This document shows, in pieces, positions 45,099 through 53,692 of a stretch of DNA of 64,000 bases. The notes under the pieces are model-generated. The model saw only the letters and a list, made by a program, of their open reading frames with translations, did not search any database and was not told the origin of the DNA. This stretch comes from Emticicia oligotrophica DSM 17448. Its GTDB lineage: Bacteria; Bacteroidota; Bacteroidia; Cytophagales; Spirosomataceae. The position numbers were made by a program, and so were the translations under genes. The stretch lies in contig NC_018748.1 in assembly GCF_000263195.1 (NCBI RefSeq), positions 4,526,001 to 4,590,000 on the forward strand. Direction: 5' to 3'. Positions within the stretch are counted from its first letter, which is position 1, and each line of letters starts with the position of its first letter.

Positions 45099-46325
45099 TT
45101 ACCAAGATTTCTTCTTGTAACCTAGCATAGCAAAATATAAAACAAACGCATAAAGTGGAATCAAAACTGCATACGCATTTTGAGCACTATGGAGGTAATC
45201 AACCATGGTTCCATAAACGAGTGGTAAAATTGCTCCACCCGCAATCATCATGATTAGCCATGCTGAACCTGTTTTAGTGAATTTACCAAGTCCATCAATA
45301 GCTAATGGCCAAATTGCTGGCCACATTATAGCGTTTGCCAAACCTAAAATTGCTATGCAAAGAACAGACGTGAAGCCTGAGGTTACCAACGCAAATATAG
45401 TAATGATTATACCAAATATTGAGGAAAGTTTTAGCCAAGTTTGTTGTGATACAAATTTTGGTATTAAAACGATTCCCAAAATATAGCCAATCATCATACA
45501 CCATAGGGTATAGGTTCCAAATTGACTTGCTTCTTCACTTGAAAAGCCTAGTGAAATACCATAACTAATGATTGTATCTCCTGCAATTACTTCTACACCA
45601 ACATAACAAAAAAGAGCAATAAGTCCTAAGACTAAGTTTGGAAATTCAAACACGCTGGTTTTAGTCGTATTACTTGAATTTTCCTCATTAGATTCTTGTT
45701 CCTCACTTACTTCTGGTAAACCTTTTGTCAATAATATGAGTACTGATAATGCAACCAAAACTGCTGTAAGAATTAAGTATGGAGTAATTACCTTTGCTAG
45801 TTGTTCTTTACTGGAAAGAGCAGCTCCCGCAACACTTCCTGCAAGCAAAATTCCACCAAAGATTTTTTGGCTAATAATTCCCGCTGTTTTATTTGCAATT
45901 CCTAAAATGCTAATTCTTTGTGCTGCACTTTCACGAGGGCCTAAAATTGTAGCGTAAGGATTAGATGCCGTTTGAAGTAAGGTTAGGCCAATTCCGATGG
46001 TAAATAATCCAACTAAAAATAATGGATAAGATTCACTTTTGGCAGCTGGTATAAAAATAAATGTTCCAACTGCCATGATGGCTAAACCAACTGACATTCC
46101 TTTTTTGAATCCTACCTTTTTCAATACAAAAGAGGAAGGAATGGCCATGACAGTGTATGAAATGAAGAAGGCAAATGTTACCAAATATGAATTAGCATTA
46201 CTCAGACCAAAAGCACTTTTAAAAAATGAAATAAGTGTTCCATTTACCCATGTTACAAATCCAAATACAAAAAAGAGTAAACCAATAATGATGAGTGGGC
46301 CAGTGTAATTTTTATTTTCTTGCAT
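45099..46325 (-). CDS. Sugar MFS transporter, FucP/GluP-like
   Basis: This 408-residue inner-membrane protein has about 12 helices and the FucP-type landmarks FVTWVNGTLISFFK in the first helix region and LLQTASNPYATILGP after helix four. A hydrophilic loop rich in glutamate and asparagine splits the halves (about 205-225). Relatives import fucose, glucose, galactose or amino sugars with protons. I start at the ATG at 46325; an upstream TTG at 46397 is in frame but would read through a terminator hairpin. The GH109-like gene precedes it, suggesting uptake of the released sugar. Confidence 0.92.
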   Translation of the reverse strand: MQENKNYTGPLIIIGLLFFVFGFVTWVNGTLISFFKSAFGLSNANSYLVTFAFFISYTVMAIPSSFVLKKVGFKKGMSVGLAIMAVGTFIFIPAAKSESYPLFLVGLFTIGIGLTLLQTASNPYATILGPRESAAQRISILGIANKTAGIISQKIFGGILLAGSVAGAALSSKEQLAKVITPYLILTAVLVALSVLILLTKGLPEVSEEQESNEENSSNTTKTSVFEFPNLVLGLIALFCYVGVEVIAGDTIISYGISLGFSSEEASQFGTYTLWCMMIGYILGIVLIPKFVSQQTWLKLSSIFGIIITIFALVTSGFTSVLCIAILGLANAIMWPAIWPLAIDGLGKFTKTGSAWLIMMIAGGAILPLVYGTMVDYLHSAQNAYAVLIPLYAFVLYFAMLGYKKKSW

Positions 46326-46350
46326 AAAATTAAGTTTAGATTTTTGGTAA

Positions 46351-46387
46351 TTAAAAAGCTGTAGTGATTTAGTTTTCACTACAGCTT
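46351..46387 (-). terminator. Terminator between the GH109-like and MFS genes
   Basis: A perfect 12-bp stem (46356-46367 with 46376-46387) with an 8-nt loop is followed on the minus strand by TTTTAA. It begins 7 nt after the GH109-like stop and separates it from the transporter. Confidence 0.75.
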
Positions 46388-46393
46388 CTTTTA

Positions 46394-47737
46394 TCAATAA
46401 TTATCGTCTAAGCCGAATATTCTTTTGTTAGTTTTCCATTTTCCTCTTGTAAAGTCTGGAATTTCAACTGGAGAACTGCCTCTAGCAATTGATAATTCTG
46501 ATAATGGGCTAATAGCACTCCAAGCCGCAGCATCATAAACATCAATTGGTGGAGCAACTTTATTTTTTACAGATTCTATAAATGCTCTTAAAACAAAGAA
46601 ATCCATTCCACCGTGCCCAGCGTTGACAGCGTCTTGCTCAAAGCGTTTCCATAATGGGTGGTCATATTCTTTTTGGTAATCTGCAAATGGCTCCCAAGTA
46701 TCATGTTTTTTAGAAATTCCTTCTAAATAAATCGTATTACCATCATTCATCCAAATTCCTTTTGTTCCTTGAGCTCTAAAGCCTAATGAATATGGACGTG
46801 GACTACTTGTATCGTGAATAATTACGATATTTTCGCCATTGGCACATTGGATTGTTGTGGTTACTATATCACCCAACTTAAATTTTACTTTGGCATTTGG
46901 GTGATTTTCGCCTCCATTTTCAACTATATAATTATGTAAACCTCGAGATTTAGTAGCGGTTGAGGTAAGATATTCAAATTTATTCCCACGATTTATATCC
47001 ATCCAATGAGCAACTGGTCCGAGTCCGTGAGTCGGATAGAGATCACCATTTCTATCAACCGAATGTTGAGTTCTCCATCTTGCTTCACTAAAGCCTTTTT
47101 CACCAAACTCTACGCCTTTGCCGTATGCCGATTTTCCATCATTCAATTTTACAAAACGTAAATCATGTTGATACCCACAATGACCGTAAATCATTTCACC
47201 AAACATGTTTTTGCGAACCATATTTAATACTGACATGATGTCTCTACGGTAGCAAACATTTTCTAAAATCATGCAGTGAGAACCAGTTTTTTCGAATGTA
47301 TCAACTAAATCCCATGATTCTTGTAGAGTAACTGTAGCAGATACTTCAACACCAGCGTATTTTCCTGCTTTCATTGCTGCAACAGCCATCGGAACGTGCC
47401 ATTCCCAAGGCGTAGCTATTACGATTCCATCAAGGTCTTCACGCTTTACATAATTTTCGAAATCTCTTTCTCCTTTCATGTAGGCAACCGGAATTTTTTT
47501 TCCAAACTTTTGGAATATTTTGTTAGCTTCGGCAATAGAGTTTGGGTCAATATCACAAATTGCAGGAATCTCAATATCAGAACGATATAGTGCTTGTTGG
47601 AGATGCGTACGCCCGCGTAAGCCAACGCCAATAAAGCCTAATCTAACTTTCTTATCTTCTTTTAGATTATTTTTTTTAGCAATAAAAGGAATGCTTGATG
47701 CCGCCAATCCCGTAGAAATAAAGTTACGACGATTCAT
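46394..47737 (-). CDS. Gfo/Idh/MocA-fold protein, GH109-like glycosidase
   Basis: This 447-residue protein has a twin-arginine-type signal (NRRNFISTGLAASSIPF), a Rossmann fold (LGFIGVGLRGRTH) and the features I associate with GH109: YPTHGLGPVAHWMDINRG and GHGGMDFFVLRAF. GH109 enzymes hydrolyse alpha-N-acetylgalactosamine linkages by an NAD-dependent mechanism. An ordinary Gfo/Idh sugar dehydrogenase is the alternative. It is probably periplasmic. The FucP-like transporter gene follows after a terminator. A predicted -7 box lies 49 nt upstream of the ATG. Confidence 0.85.
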   Translation of the reverse strand: MNRRNFISTGLAASSIPFIAKKNNLKEDKKVRLGFIGVGLRGRTHLQQALYRSDIEIPAICDIDPNSIAEANKIFQKFGKKIPVAYMKGERDFENYVKREDLDGIVIATPWEWHVPMAVAAMKAGKYAGVEVSATVTLQESWDLVDTFEKTGSHCMILENVCYRRDIMSVLNMVRKNMFGEMIYGHCGYQHDLRFVKLNDGKSAYGKGVEFGEKGFSEARWRTQHSVDRNGDLYPTHGLGPVAHWMDINRGNKFEYLTSTATKSRGLHNYIVENGGENHPNAKVKFKLGDIVTTTIQCANGENIVIIHDTSSPRPYSLGFRAQGTKGIWMNDGNTIYLEGISKKHDTWEPFADYQKEYDHPLWKRFEQDAVNAGHGGMDFFVLRAFIESVKNKVAPPIDVYDAAAWSAISPLSELSIARGSSPVEIPDFTRGKWKTNKRIFGLDDNY

Positions 47738-47786
47738 TTTAGGTTGGTTTGAAGATGGTTTTGAATAGGTTTGAGAATAATTTGTT

Positions 47787-47794
47787 CAAATATA
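47787..47794 (-). promoter_or_regulatory. Predicted -7 box for the GH109-like gene
   Basis: The minus strand reads TATATTTG (TAnnTTTG), 49 nt upstream of the ATG. Confidence 0.45.
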
Positions 47795-48021
47795 AAAATA
47801 TTTTTTTATTGATTACCTTTTTATGAAAAATAAAATTTTAAAATTAGATTTTAATGAATAAAAATATTTTAATTGTATTTTTGGTAAAAATCAAGTTATA
47901 TATTTTTTTTGAAAATTTCTTGAACAATTTGAAAAAGTCACTTGTTAATATTCTGAAACTGTTTCATTGAACGAATTCACCACCGTTCTAAGGCCAATGA
48001 GTGTTGTGCACAAACTTTGCA

Positions 48022-48489
48022 ATGACTGTTGGTTTGATTAATTTAACTCATTATTACGCACGAATTTTGGAATATCAAAGGAAAAGGGTTGCAGTGATTC
48101 GTAAAGAGCACTTCAATGCTGCACATCGCTTACACAATCCAATGTGGAGTGATGAAGACAATGCTCGAATTTTTGGAAAATGTAACAATCCGAATTATCA
48201 TGGGCATAATTATGACCTGATTGTTAGACTGTCGGGCGAGGTTGACCCAAAGACAGGATATGTTTTTGATTTGAAAATCTTAAGTGATTTGATAAAAGAA
48301 AATGTTTTAGAGAAATTTGACCACAAGAACTTAAATCTTGATGTTGAGGAGTTTCGTGAATTAAATCCTTCAGCTGAAAATATCGCTATTGTGATTTATG
48401 ATATCTTGAGAGAAAAAATCTCGGCTGATTATGATTTAAAAATTACACTTTTTGAAACTGAAAGAAACTATGTCGAATATCCAATTTAA
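48022..48489 (+). CDS. queD: 6-carboxytetrahydropterin synthase QueD (PTPS family)
   Basis: The protein converts dihydroneopterin triphosphate to 6-carboxytetrahydropterin, the step between FolE and QueE. FNAAHRL and HGHNY supply the zinc histidines and FGKC the catalytic cysteine; the LTLFETERNY-like end (ITLFETERN) is typical. The start is uncertain: an ATG at 48022 gives about 25 residues more than usual, a GTG at 48094 preceded by AAAAGG gives the family's usual start, and a GTG at 48001 is also in frame. The folE start lies 20 nt inside its 3' end. Confidence 0.92.
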   Translation: MTVGLINLTHYYARILEYQRKRVAVIRKEHFNAAHRLHNPMWSDEDNARIFGKCNNPNYHGHNYDLIVRLSGEVDPKTGYVFDLKILSDLIKENVLEKFDHKNLNLDVEEFRELNPSAENIAIVIYDILREKISADYDLKITLFETERNYVEYPI

Positions 48490-49150
48490 AGAAAATAACT
48501 TAGTGAACGAATTATTATTCGAAGACAACGACCATCCGTTTACGAAATTAGAAACTCCTCTTCGTGAAGATGCTTTTGATTTGAACGATGATGAAAAAAT
48601 TGAGATTATTGAAAAGCATTTCAAGGAAATTATGCTTACACTTGGTCTTGATTTACAAGATGAGAGTCTAAGAGGTACACCACGCCGTGTTGCTAAAATG
48701 TATGTAAAAGAATTGTTTTCTGGCCTAAATCCCGAAAATGAACCAGCCATGACACTTTTCACTAATGAATATAATTATAGTGAAATGTTGGTTGAAAAGA
48801 ATATTCAGTTCTATTCATGTTGCGAGCACCACTTTGTACCAATTGTGGGTAAAGTACATATTGCTTATATATCAGGTGGTAAAGTAATTGGCTTATCCAA
48901 ACTTCATCGAATTGTCAATCATTTTGCTCGAAGACCCCAAGTACAAGAACGAATGACAATACAAATTGGAAATGCTCTAAAAAGAGCACTTATGACTGAT
49001 GATGTAGCTGTTTACGTTGATGCCGACCACCAATGTGTATCTTCAAGAGGAGTAAAAGACCAAACAAGTTCTACAATTACAACCTTTTATGATGGTGCTT
49101 TTAGAAATGAAGAAAAACGAAGCGAATTTTTAAAGGTTCTTTCGATATAA
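48470..49150 (+). CDS. folE: GTP cyclohydrolase I
   Basis: This 226-residue enzyme converts GTP to dihydroneopterin triphosphate for folate and queuosine. Landmarks are LRGTPRRVAKMY, FYSCCEHHFVPIVG with zinc ligands, GLSKLHRIV, and DADHQCVSSRGVKD with the zinc cysteine. I start at the ATG at 48470, which overlaps the end of queD by 20 nt; a TTG at 48452 is less likely. The overlap implies coupled translation with QueD, the enzyme that uses its product for queuosine. Confidence 0.96.
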   Translation: MSNIQFKENNLVNELLFEDNDHPFTKLETPLREDAFDLNDDEKIEIIEKHFKEIMLTLGLDLQDESLRGTPRRVAKMYVKELFSGLNPENEPAMTLFTNEYNYSEMLVEKNIQFYSCCEHHFVPIVGKVHIAYISGGKVIGLSKLHRIVNHFARRPQVQERMTIQIGNALKRALMTDDVAVYVDADHQCVSSRGVKDQTSSTITTFYDGAFRNEEKRSEFLKVLSI

Positions 49151-49164
49151 TTTCAAAACAATTC

Positions 49165-49210
49165 ATTTGTTCGATGGTTAAATTTATAAATAACAAATCA
49201 TCGAACAAAT
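49165..49210 (+). promoter_or_regulatory. Inverted repeat running into the SDR start codon
   Basis: A perfect 12-bp inverted repeat (49165-49176 with 49199-49210) ends at the first two bases of the SDR ATG. In RNA it would sequester the start region; in DNA it could be an operator; it could also be the folE terminator, although no T-run follows. Confidence 0.5.
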
Positions 49211-49910
49211 GTCTTTTCAAGGAAAAAATTACTTAATAGTTGGTGCAAGTTCGGGCATAGGCTTGTCGATTGCTGAAACACTTCTTTCAAATGGAGCAAA
49301 TGTATTTACTGCTTCAAGAACACAACCTTCAATTTCAACTTCGCATTTTAATTGGGATGCTTCAGCACCAATCAATGAGGTCTTCAATAACTTACCAAGT
49401 ACTTTAGACGGTTTAGTATATTGTCCGGGTACAATCAATTTGAAGCCTTTCAACAGACTTACTATCGAGGATTTTCAAAAAGATTTTCAAATTAATGTAT
49501 TGGGAGCAATAAGTGTAATTCAAGCAAATATCAGTAGATTAAAATCGTCAGGAAATGCATCGGTAGTATTATTTAGTACAGTAGCGGTACAAACAGGTAT
49601 GGGTTTTCATGCTTCGGTGGCCACTTCAAAAGGAGCCATCGAAGGGCTTACACGCTCTTTAGCTGCCGAATATTCATCTTCAAAAATTCGATTTAATGCC
49701 ATTGCTCCTTCATTGACAGATACGCCTTTAGCAAAGATGTTACTTTCTTCACCCGAAAAAATTGATGCTTCAAACAAAAGGCATCCGCTGGGTAGGGTAG
49801 GCACAAGTAATGATATTGCCGCAGTTGCTAAACTTCTACTATCGAATGATGGCAGCTGGATTACAGGTCAAATATTGCACGTAGATGGAGGAATGGGTAA
49901 TTTGAAGTAA
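49209..49910 (+). CDS. Short-chain dehydrogenase/reductase
   Basis: This 233-residue SDR has the cofactor motif VGASSGIGLSIA, then a shorter second segment, a catalytic serine at LFSTVAVQ, and the lysine of SKGAIEGLTRSLA; at the tyrosine position the sequence reads HASVATSKG, so the classical YxxxK tyrosine appears to be absent. A C-terminal HVDGGMG is usual. It starts 58 nt after folE, so it might share its transcript, but its link to pterins is unproven. Without the tyrosine it may be atypical or not an active oxidoreductase. Confidence 0.85.
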   Translation: MSFQGKNYLIVGASSGIGLSIAETLLSNGANVFTASRTQPSISTSHFNWDASAPINEVFNNLPSTLDGLVYCPGTINLKPFNRLTIEDFQKDFQINVLGAISVIQANISRLKSSGNASVVLFSTVAVQTGMGFHASVATSKGAIEGLTRSLAAEYSSSKIRFNAIAPSLTDTPLAKMLLSSPEKIDASNKRHPLGRVGTSNDIAAVAKLLLSNDGSWITGQILHVDGGMGNLK

Positions 49911-49997
49911 TTTTTAACTTATAAATATATTTTTTACAAAAAAGTCCTAAGAATTTACCATTTGTCAAGATTTTAGATTAGGTTGCTACTTTCAATT

Positions 49998-50005
49998 TAC
50001 ATTTG
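49998..50005 (+). promoter_or_regulatory. Predicted -7 box for the SPFH gene
   Basis: TACATTTG matches TAnnTTTG exactly, 31 nt upstream of the ATG. Confidence 0.4.
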
Positions 50006-50036
50006 AATCAAAATTTCTAACTAAAATCGTAAAAAA

Positions 50037-50966
50037 ATGGGAGCAATTATTTTTATTGTTTTTGTAGTAGTGATACTTTATTTATCAGTTGTGGTTGTTC
50101 AACAAGGTAATGTAGCTGTAATTACTGTTTTTGGTAAGTATAGTCGAATTATGACACCTGGTTTGAATTTTAAGATTCCGTTTATTGAATATGTCTTTAG
50201 GGTTATTTCAATTCAGAATCGTTCGGCCGAATTACAATTTCAAGCAATAACAAACGACCAAGCAAATGTTTATTTTAAAGCAATGTTGCTTTATACTGTC
50301 AAAGATAATTCTGAAGAAAGTATCAAAAACGTAGCTTTTAAATTTATTGACCAATCAAACTTTATGCAAGCTTTGGTTCGTTCAATTGAAGGTTCAATTC
50401 GTAGTTTTGTTGCTACCAAAAAACAAGCTGAAATTTTGGGTTTAAGAAACGAAATTGTAGTTGATGTCAAAGCTAATTTAGACCATGTTTTAAGCGACTG
50501 GGGCTATCATTTGATAGATTTGCAAATAAATGATATAACTTTTGATGAAGAAATCGTAAAATCAATGGCCCGTGTGGTGGCTTCAAACAACTTGAAAGCT
50601 GCAGCGGAAAATGAAGGACAAGCTTTATTGATTACGAAAACAAAAGGTGCAGAAGCTGATGGAAATGCTATTAGAATTTCGGCAGAAGCAGAAAGGGAAG
50701 CTGCAAGATTACGTGGACAGGGATTGGCTCAATTCCGTGAAGAAATTGCAAAAGGTATGGCGGTTGCAGCTGCTGAAATGGAAAAGGCTCATTTGGATCC
50801 ATCGATTATTTTGTTTTCTCTTTGGACAGAAACCATTCGCCAAGTGGCACAAGATGGTAAAGGAAACGTTATTTTTATGGATGGTTCGGCAGATGGTTTT
50901 GATAAAACTATGAAGCAGATGATTGCAATGAATCAGAATTCAGAAAATAAAATGAAAGGGAAATAA
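50037..50966 (+). CDS. SPFH/Band 7 domain protein (slipin-like)
   Basis: This 309-residue protein has one N-terminal membrane helix (about 3-20), then an SPFH domain (VVQQGNVAVITVFGKY, TPGLNFKIPF) and a long C-terminal helix rich in alanine and glutamate (about 190-255) expected to form coiled coils and ring-shaped oligomers. Such proteins organise membrane domains and often associate with NfeD-type proteases; no nfeD gene is adjacent. It is a single-gene unit with a predicted -7 box and a shared terminator. Confidence 0.93.
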   Translation: MGAIIFIVFVVVILYLSVVVVQQGNVAVITVFGKYSRIMTPGLNFKIPFIEYVFRVISIQNRSAELQFQAITNDQANVYFKAMLLYTVKDNSEESIKNVAFKFIDQSNFMQALVRSIEGSIRSFVATKKQAEILGLRNEIVVDVKANLDHVLSDWGYHLIDLQINDITFDEEIVKSMARVVASNNLKAAAENEGQALLITKTKGAEADGNAIRISAEAEREAARLRGQGLAQFREEIAKGMAVAAAEMEKAHLDPSIILFSLWTETIRQVAQDGKGNVIFMDGSADGFDKTMKQMIAMNQNSENKMKGK

Positions 50967-50978
50967 TAATTTTTCAAT

Positions 50979-51009
50979 AAAAAGGGTGGTTAATTTAACC
51001 ACCCTTTTT
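50979..51009. terminator. Bidirectional terminator
   Basis: A nearly perfect palindrome (50979-50993 with 50995-51009) with a GGGTGG/CCACCC core, A's on one flank and T's on the other lies between the convergent SPFH and LysE genes. Confidence 0.85.
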
Positions 51010-51012
51010 ATT

Positions 51013-51633
51013 TTATGCTACTATGATTTTGTAGGCATCGTAAATCATTTTGAGTCCCACACTAATAAAGACAAGCCCTGAAATATATTTGATATACAAA
51101 ATTGTATTATCGTTTAATTTCGTTTTGATTCTGTCTGCAAAAATTGCAAATGCAGATTCCACTACGAAAATCATTAAAATACAGGTGCTAAAAAACAAAA
51201 ATTCATCAAGTGAATCATATTTGTAACCTTTCAATGTTGCAGAAACCAGCATCCAAGAAATAAAATTAACGGGATTTACAACATTTAATAAAAAACCTTT
51301 GCCAAAAAAATAAAAGAATCTAGCCAACTTAAATTCTTGCATTTTTGATGGAGCTTTGGGTTTTCTAAATTGTACAAATCCTAAACTTATCAGGAGAACT
51401 GAACCAAATATTCTTGAATATAATCCAAAATTTGGGATATTTGGTAGAAATGAAGTTCCCAAAAATGCGATGGCAACCATGATGATATCGCCAAATACTA
51501 CTCCCAGTGAAATTTTAACACCAGCTTTGTAGCCATATTGAATACTATCTTGAATCAATGCAAAAAATACGCTTCCAAAGCCAAAACTTAAAACTACCCC
51601 CGTTACAAAACCAAAAACTATTGCTTCTAACAT
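51013..51633 (-). CDS. LysE family exporter
   Basis: This 206-residue inner-membrane protein has six hydrophobic helices and the LysE pattern: an N-terminal glycine-rich stretch with FGFGSVFFALIQDSIQYGYKAG and a central VVNPVNFISWML. Members export amino acids or related small molecules. The substrate is unknown. The stop of the NUDIX gene lies 1 nt upstream of its start, so the two are one transcription unit. Confidence 0.88.
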   Translation of the reverse strand: MLEAIVFGFVTGVVLSFGFGSVFFALIQDSIQYGYKAGVKISLGVVFGDIIMVAIAFLGTSFLPNIPNFGLYSRIFGSVLLISLGFVQFRKPKAPSKMQEFKLARFFYFFGKGFLLNVVNPVNFISWMLVSATLKGYKYDSLDEFLFFSTCILMIFVVESAFAIFADRIKTKLNDNTILYIKYISGLVFISVGLKMIYDAYKIIVA

Positions 51634-51634
51634 A

Positions 51635-52183
51635 TTACAGTCCCTTTAAACGTGCTACTTTTAAGATGCCAGCTACACTCATCGAATCGGTTATTTCATC
51701 GGATAAAACCATTTCGAGTGCCTCTTTTAATAATACCTTTTTAACTTGTAATTGTTCCGTATCTTCGGGTTGGCTTTCTGACTGAGTCAAATCTTCTGCC
51801 AAAAAAATGTAAGCAACTTCATTGCAAACAGAATTAGATGTATGCAATTTTGATATCAATTGCCATTTTTGAGCAATTAGGCCAGTTTCTTCTTTTAATT
51901 CTCTTTTGGCCGTTTCAAGTACCTCTTCTCCATCTGGGCAGCCTCCTTCGGGAATTTCCCAAGAATATTCATTTAATGGGAAACGGTACTGTCCTACTAA
52001 CCACGTATATCCTTCTTTATCAATTGGCACGACTCCAACAGCGATATTCTTGAAATTGACAACCCCATAAATTCCCTTTCCTCCACTTGGATTTATTACA
52101 TTTTGATGGACAACTTGTATCCAATTATTTTCATACCTAACTTCTGAGTCAAGTATTTTCCACGGGTTTATATTTTCATTCAT
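51635..52183 (-). CDS. NUDIX hydrolase
   Basis: This 182-residue protein has a full Nudix box (GGCPDGEEVLETAKRELKEE, then TGL) near residue 95, which binds metal and hydrolyses nucleoside diphosphate-X compounds. The upstream region with WKILDSEVRYEN and QYRFPL resembles ADP-ribose pyrophosphatases. I start at the ATG at 52183; a TTG at 52207 is in frame but unlikely. The LysE exporter gene follows directly. Confidence 0.92.
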   Translation of the reverse strand: MNENINPWKILDSEVRYENNWIQVVHQNVINPSGGKGIYGVVNFKNIAVGVVPIDKEGYTWLVGQYRFPLNEYSWEIPEGGCPDGEEVLETAKRELKEETGLIAQKWQLISKLHTSNSVCNEVAYIFLAEDLTQSESQPEDTEQLQVKKVLLKEALEMVLSDEITDSMSVAGILKVARLKGL

Positions 52184-52328
52184 TTGGCAAAAATAAAATA
52201 AATTCAATTAGGTTGAAAACATTCAGCCAATTCTGAATTATTGACTAAATATTAACTTAGTACATTTTTTCTTTAATTTGAAGAAATTGATACATTTACA
52301 TCTCAAATTATTTCAACCCTATATAATT

Positions 52329-53651
52329 ATGAATTCCAATAAAACTCATCTTAACCGTAGAGATTTCATTAATAAAGCCTCACTGTTCTTTGGTGGCGTT
52401 ATGATTGTTCCACGTCATGTTCTTGGTGGGCAAAGCCCAAGTGGGAAAAAATATCTTGCTCCAAGCGACATCATTTCGCTTGGCTTTATTGGCACAGGAA
52501 AGCAAGGTCGTGGACTGACAACATCGTTTCTTAGTACTAATGAAGTGAGAATTTCGGCTATATGTGAAGTTTATCAAGCAAAAGCCAAGCTTACTCTTGA
52601 TAGAATTAAAGCTCACTACGAAAAAAATACACAATTAGGCCAATTAGGTGAAATTCCAGTTTATGAAAATTTTACAGAGTTGTTAGAAAGAAAAGATATA
52701 GATGCAGTAGTAATTGCCGCTCCAGACCATTGGCACGCAGCCATGGCAGTGAGAGCCGCACAAGCTGGAAAAGATATATATTGTGAAAAACCTCTTTCTT
52801 TAACAGTAAAAGAAGGTAGAGCAATGGTAAATGCTGCTCGGAAATATAAAAGAGTTTTTCAAACCGGTAGTATGCAACGTTCTTGGCCTGAATTTAGACA
52901 AACCGCTGAATTGATTAGGAATGGATATATTGGTGAGGTTAAATCAATTAAAGTAAATGTCGGAGCTCCTCCGGTTGCATACAATTTAGCTGAAGAGAGA
53001 ATTCCAGAAGGCTTAAACTGGAAAGCATGGCTTGGGCCAAATTTACCTGTTGTTTTTAATTCAGAATTAGCTCCGCCTACTTCAAAAGATGTTTTTCCCA
53101 ATTGGCGTCTTTATCGTGAATTTGGAGGAGGAATGGTTACTGACTGGGGTGCTCACATGTTTGATATTGTCCAGTGGTCATTGGGTATGGATGATAGCGG
53201 TCCTGTAGAAGTATTCGCCCCAAATGGAAAAGATATTCAATATTTGACCTTTAAATATGAAAATGGTATAACCATGACTCATGAAAAATGGGAATGGAAT
53301 AATGCCATTCATTTTATTGGAACTGAAGGTGAAATAAAAGTACAGCGAAGAAAACTTGAAACTTCCCCTGCCTCATTAAAAGATAAGGTTATTGGTGAAA
53401 ATGAAAAACATGTTTATAAATCAGAAAATCACTACAAAGATTTCTTAGATTCAATGAGAAGTAGAAATAAACCCATTTGTGACGTTGAAATAGGACATCG
53501 TACAGCAACTGTTTGTAATATTGGTAATATTGCCTATCGCCTTAATCGTTCGTTGAAATGGAACCCTCAAAAAGAAGTCTTTATTGACGATAAAGAAGCT
53601 AACCTGCTATTAGGCCGAACGATGAATAAAGAATGGGGAATTAAAATCTAA
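52329..53651 (+). CDS. Tat-exported Gfo/Idh/MocA oxidoreductase
   Basis: This 440-residue protein has a twin-arginine signal (HLNRRDFINKASLFFGGVM), an N-terminal Rossmann fold (LGFIGTGKQGRGL) and the EKPLSLTVKEGR motif of Gfo/Idh enzymes, with GGGMVTDWGAHMFD in the C-terminal domain. It probably acts as a periplasmic NAD(P)-dependent sugar dehydrogenase or related enzyme. It starts at the ATG at 52329; an upstream TTG at 52278 is less likely. It lies 41 nt before the S10 peptidase gene and differs clearly from the GH109-like protein. Confidence 0.9.
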   Translation: MNSNKTHLNRRDFINKASLFFGGVMIVPRHVLGGQSPSGKKYLAPSDIISLGFIGTGKQGRGLTTSFLSTNEVRISAICEVYQAKAKLTLDRIKAHYEKNTQLGQLGEIPVYENFTELLERKDIDAVVIAAPDHWHAAMAVRAAQAGKDIYCEKPLSLTVKEGRAMVNAARKYKRVFQTGSMQRSWPEFRQTAELIRNGYIGEVKSIKVNVGAPPVAYNLAEERIPEGLNWKAWLGPNLPVVFNSELAPPTSKDVFPNWRLYREFGGGMVTDWGAHMFDIVQWSLGMDDSGPVEVFAPNGKDIQYLTFKYENGITMTHEKWEWNNAIHFIGTEGEIKVQRRKLETSPASLKDKVIGENEKHVYKSENHYKDFLDSMRSRNKPICDVEIGHRTATVCNIGNIAYRLNRSLKWNPQKEVFIDDKEANLLLGRTMNKEWGIKI

Positions 53652-53692
53652 ACTAATTTTATATACTTACAATCAATAAACAATCGTTTTAA

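Noticed and set aside
46326-46397. TTG start at 46397 for the MFS transporter
   Set aside because: The added 24 residues are not membrane-like, and the frame would run through a strong terminator; the ATG at 46325 fits the family.
52278-52328. TTG start at 52278 for the Gfo/Idh oxidoreductase
   Set aside because: The ATG at 52329 places the twin-arginine signal at the usual distance from the N-terminus.
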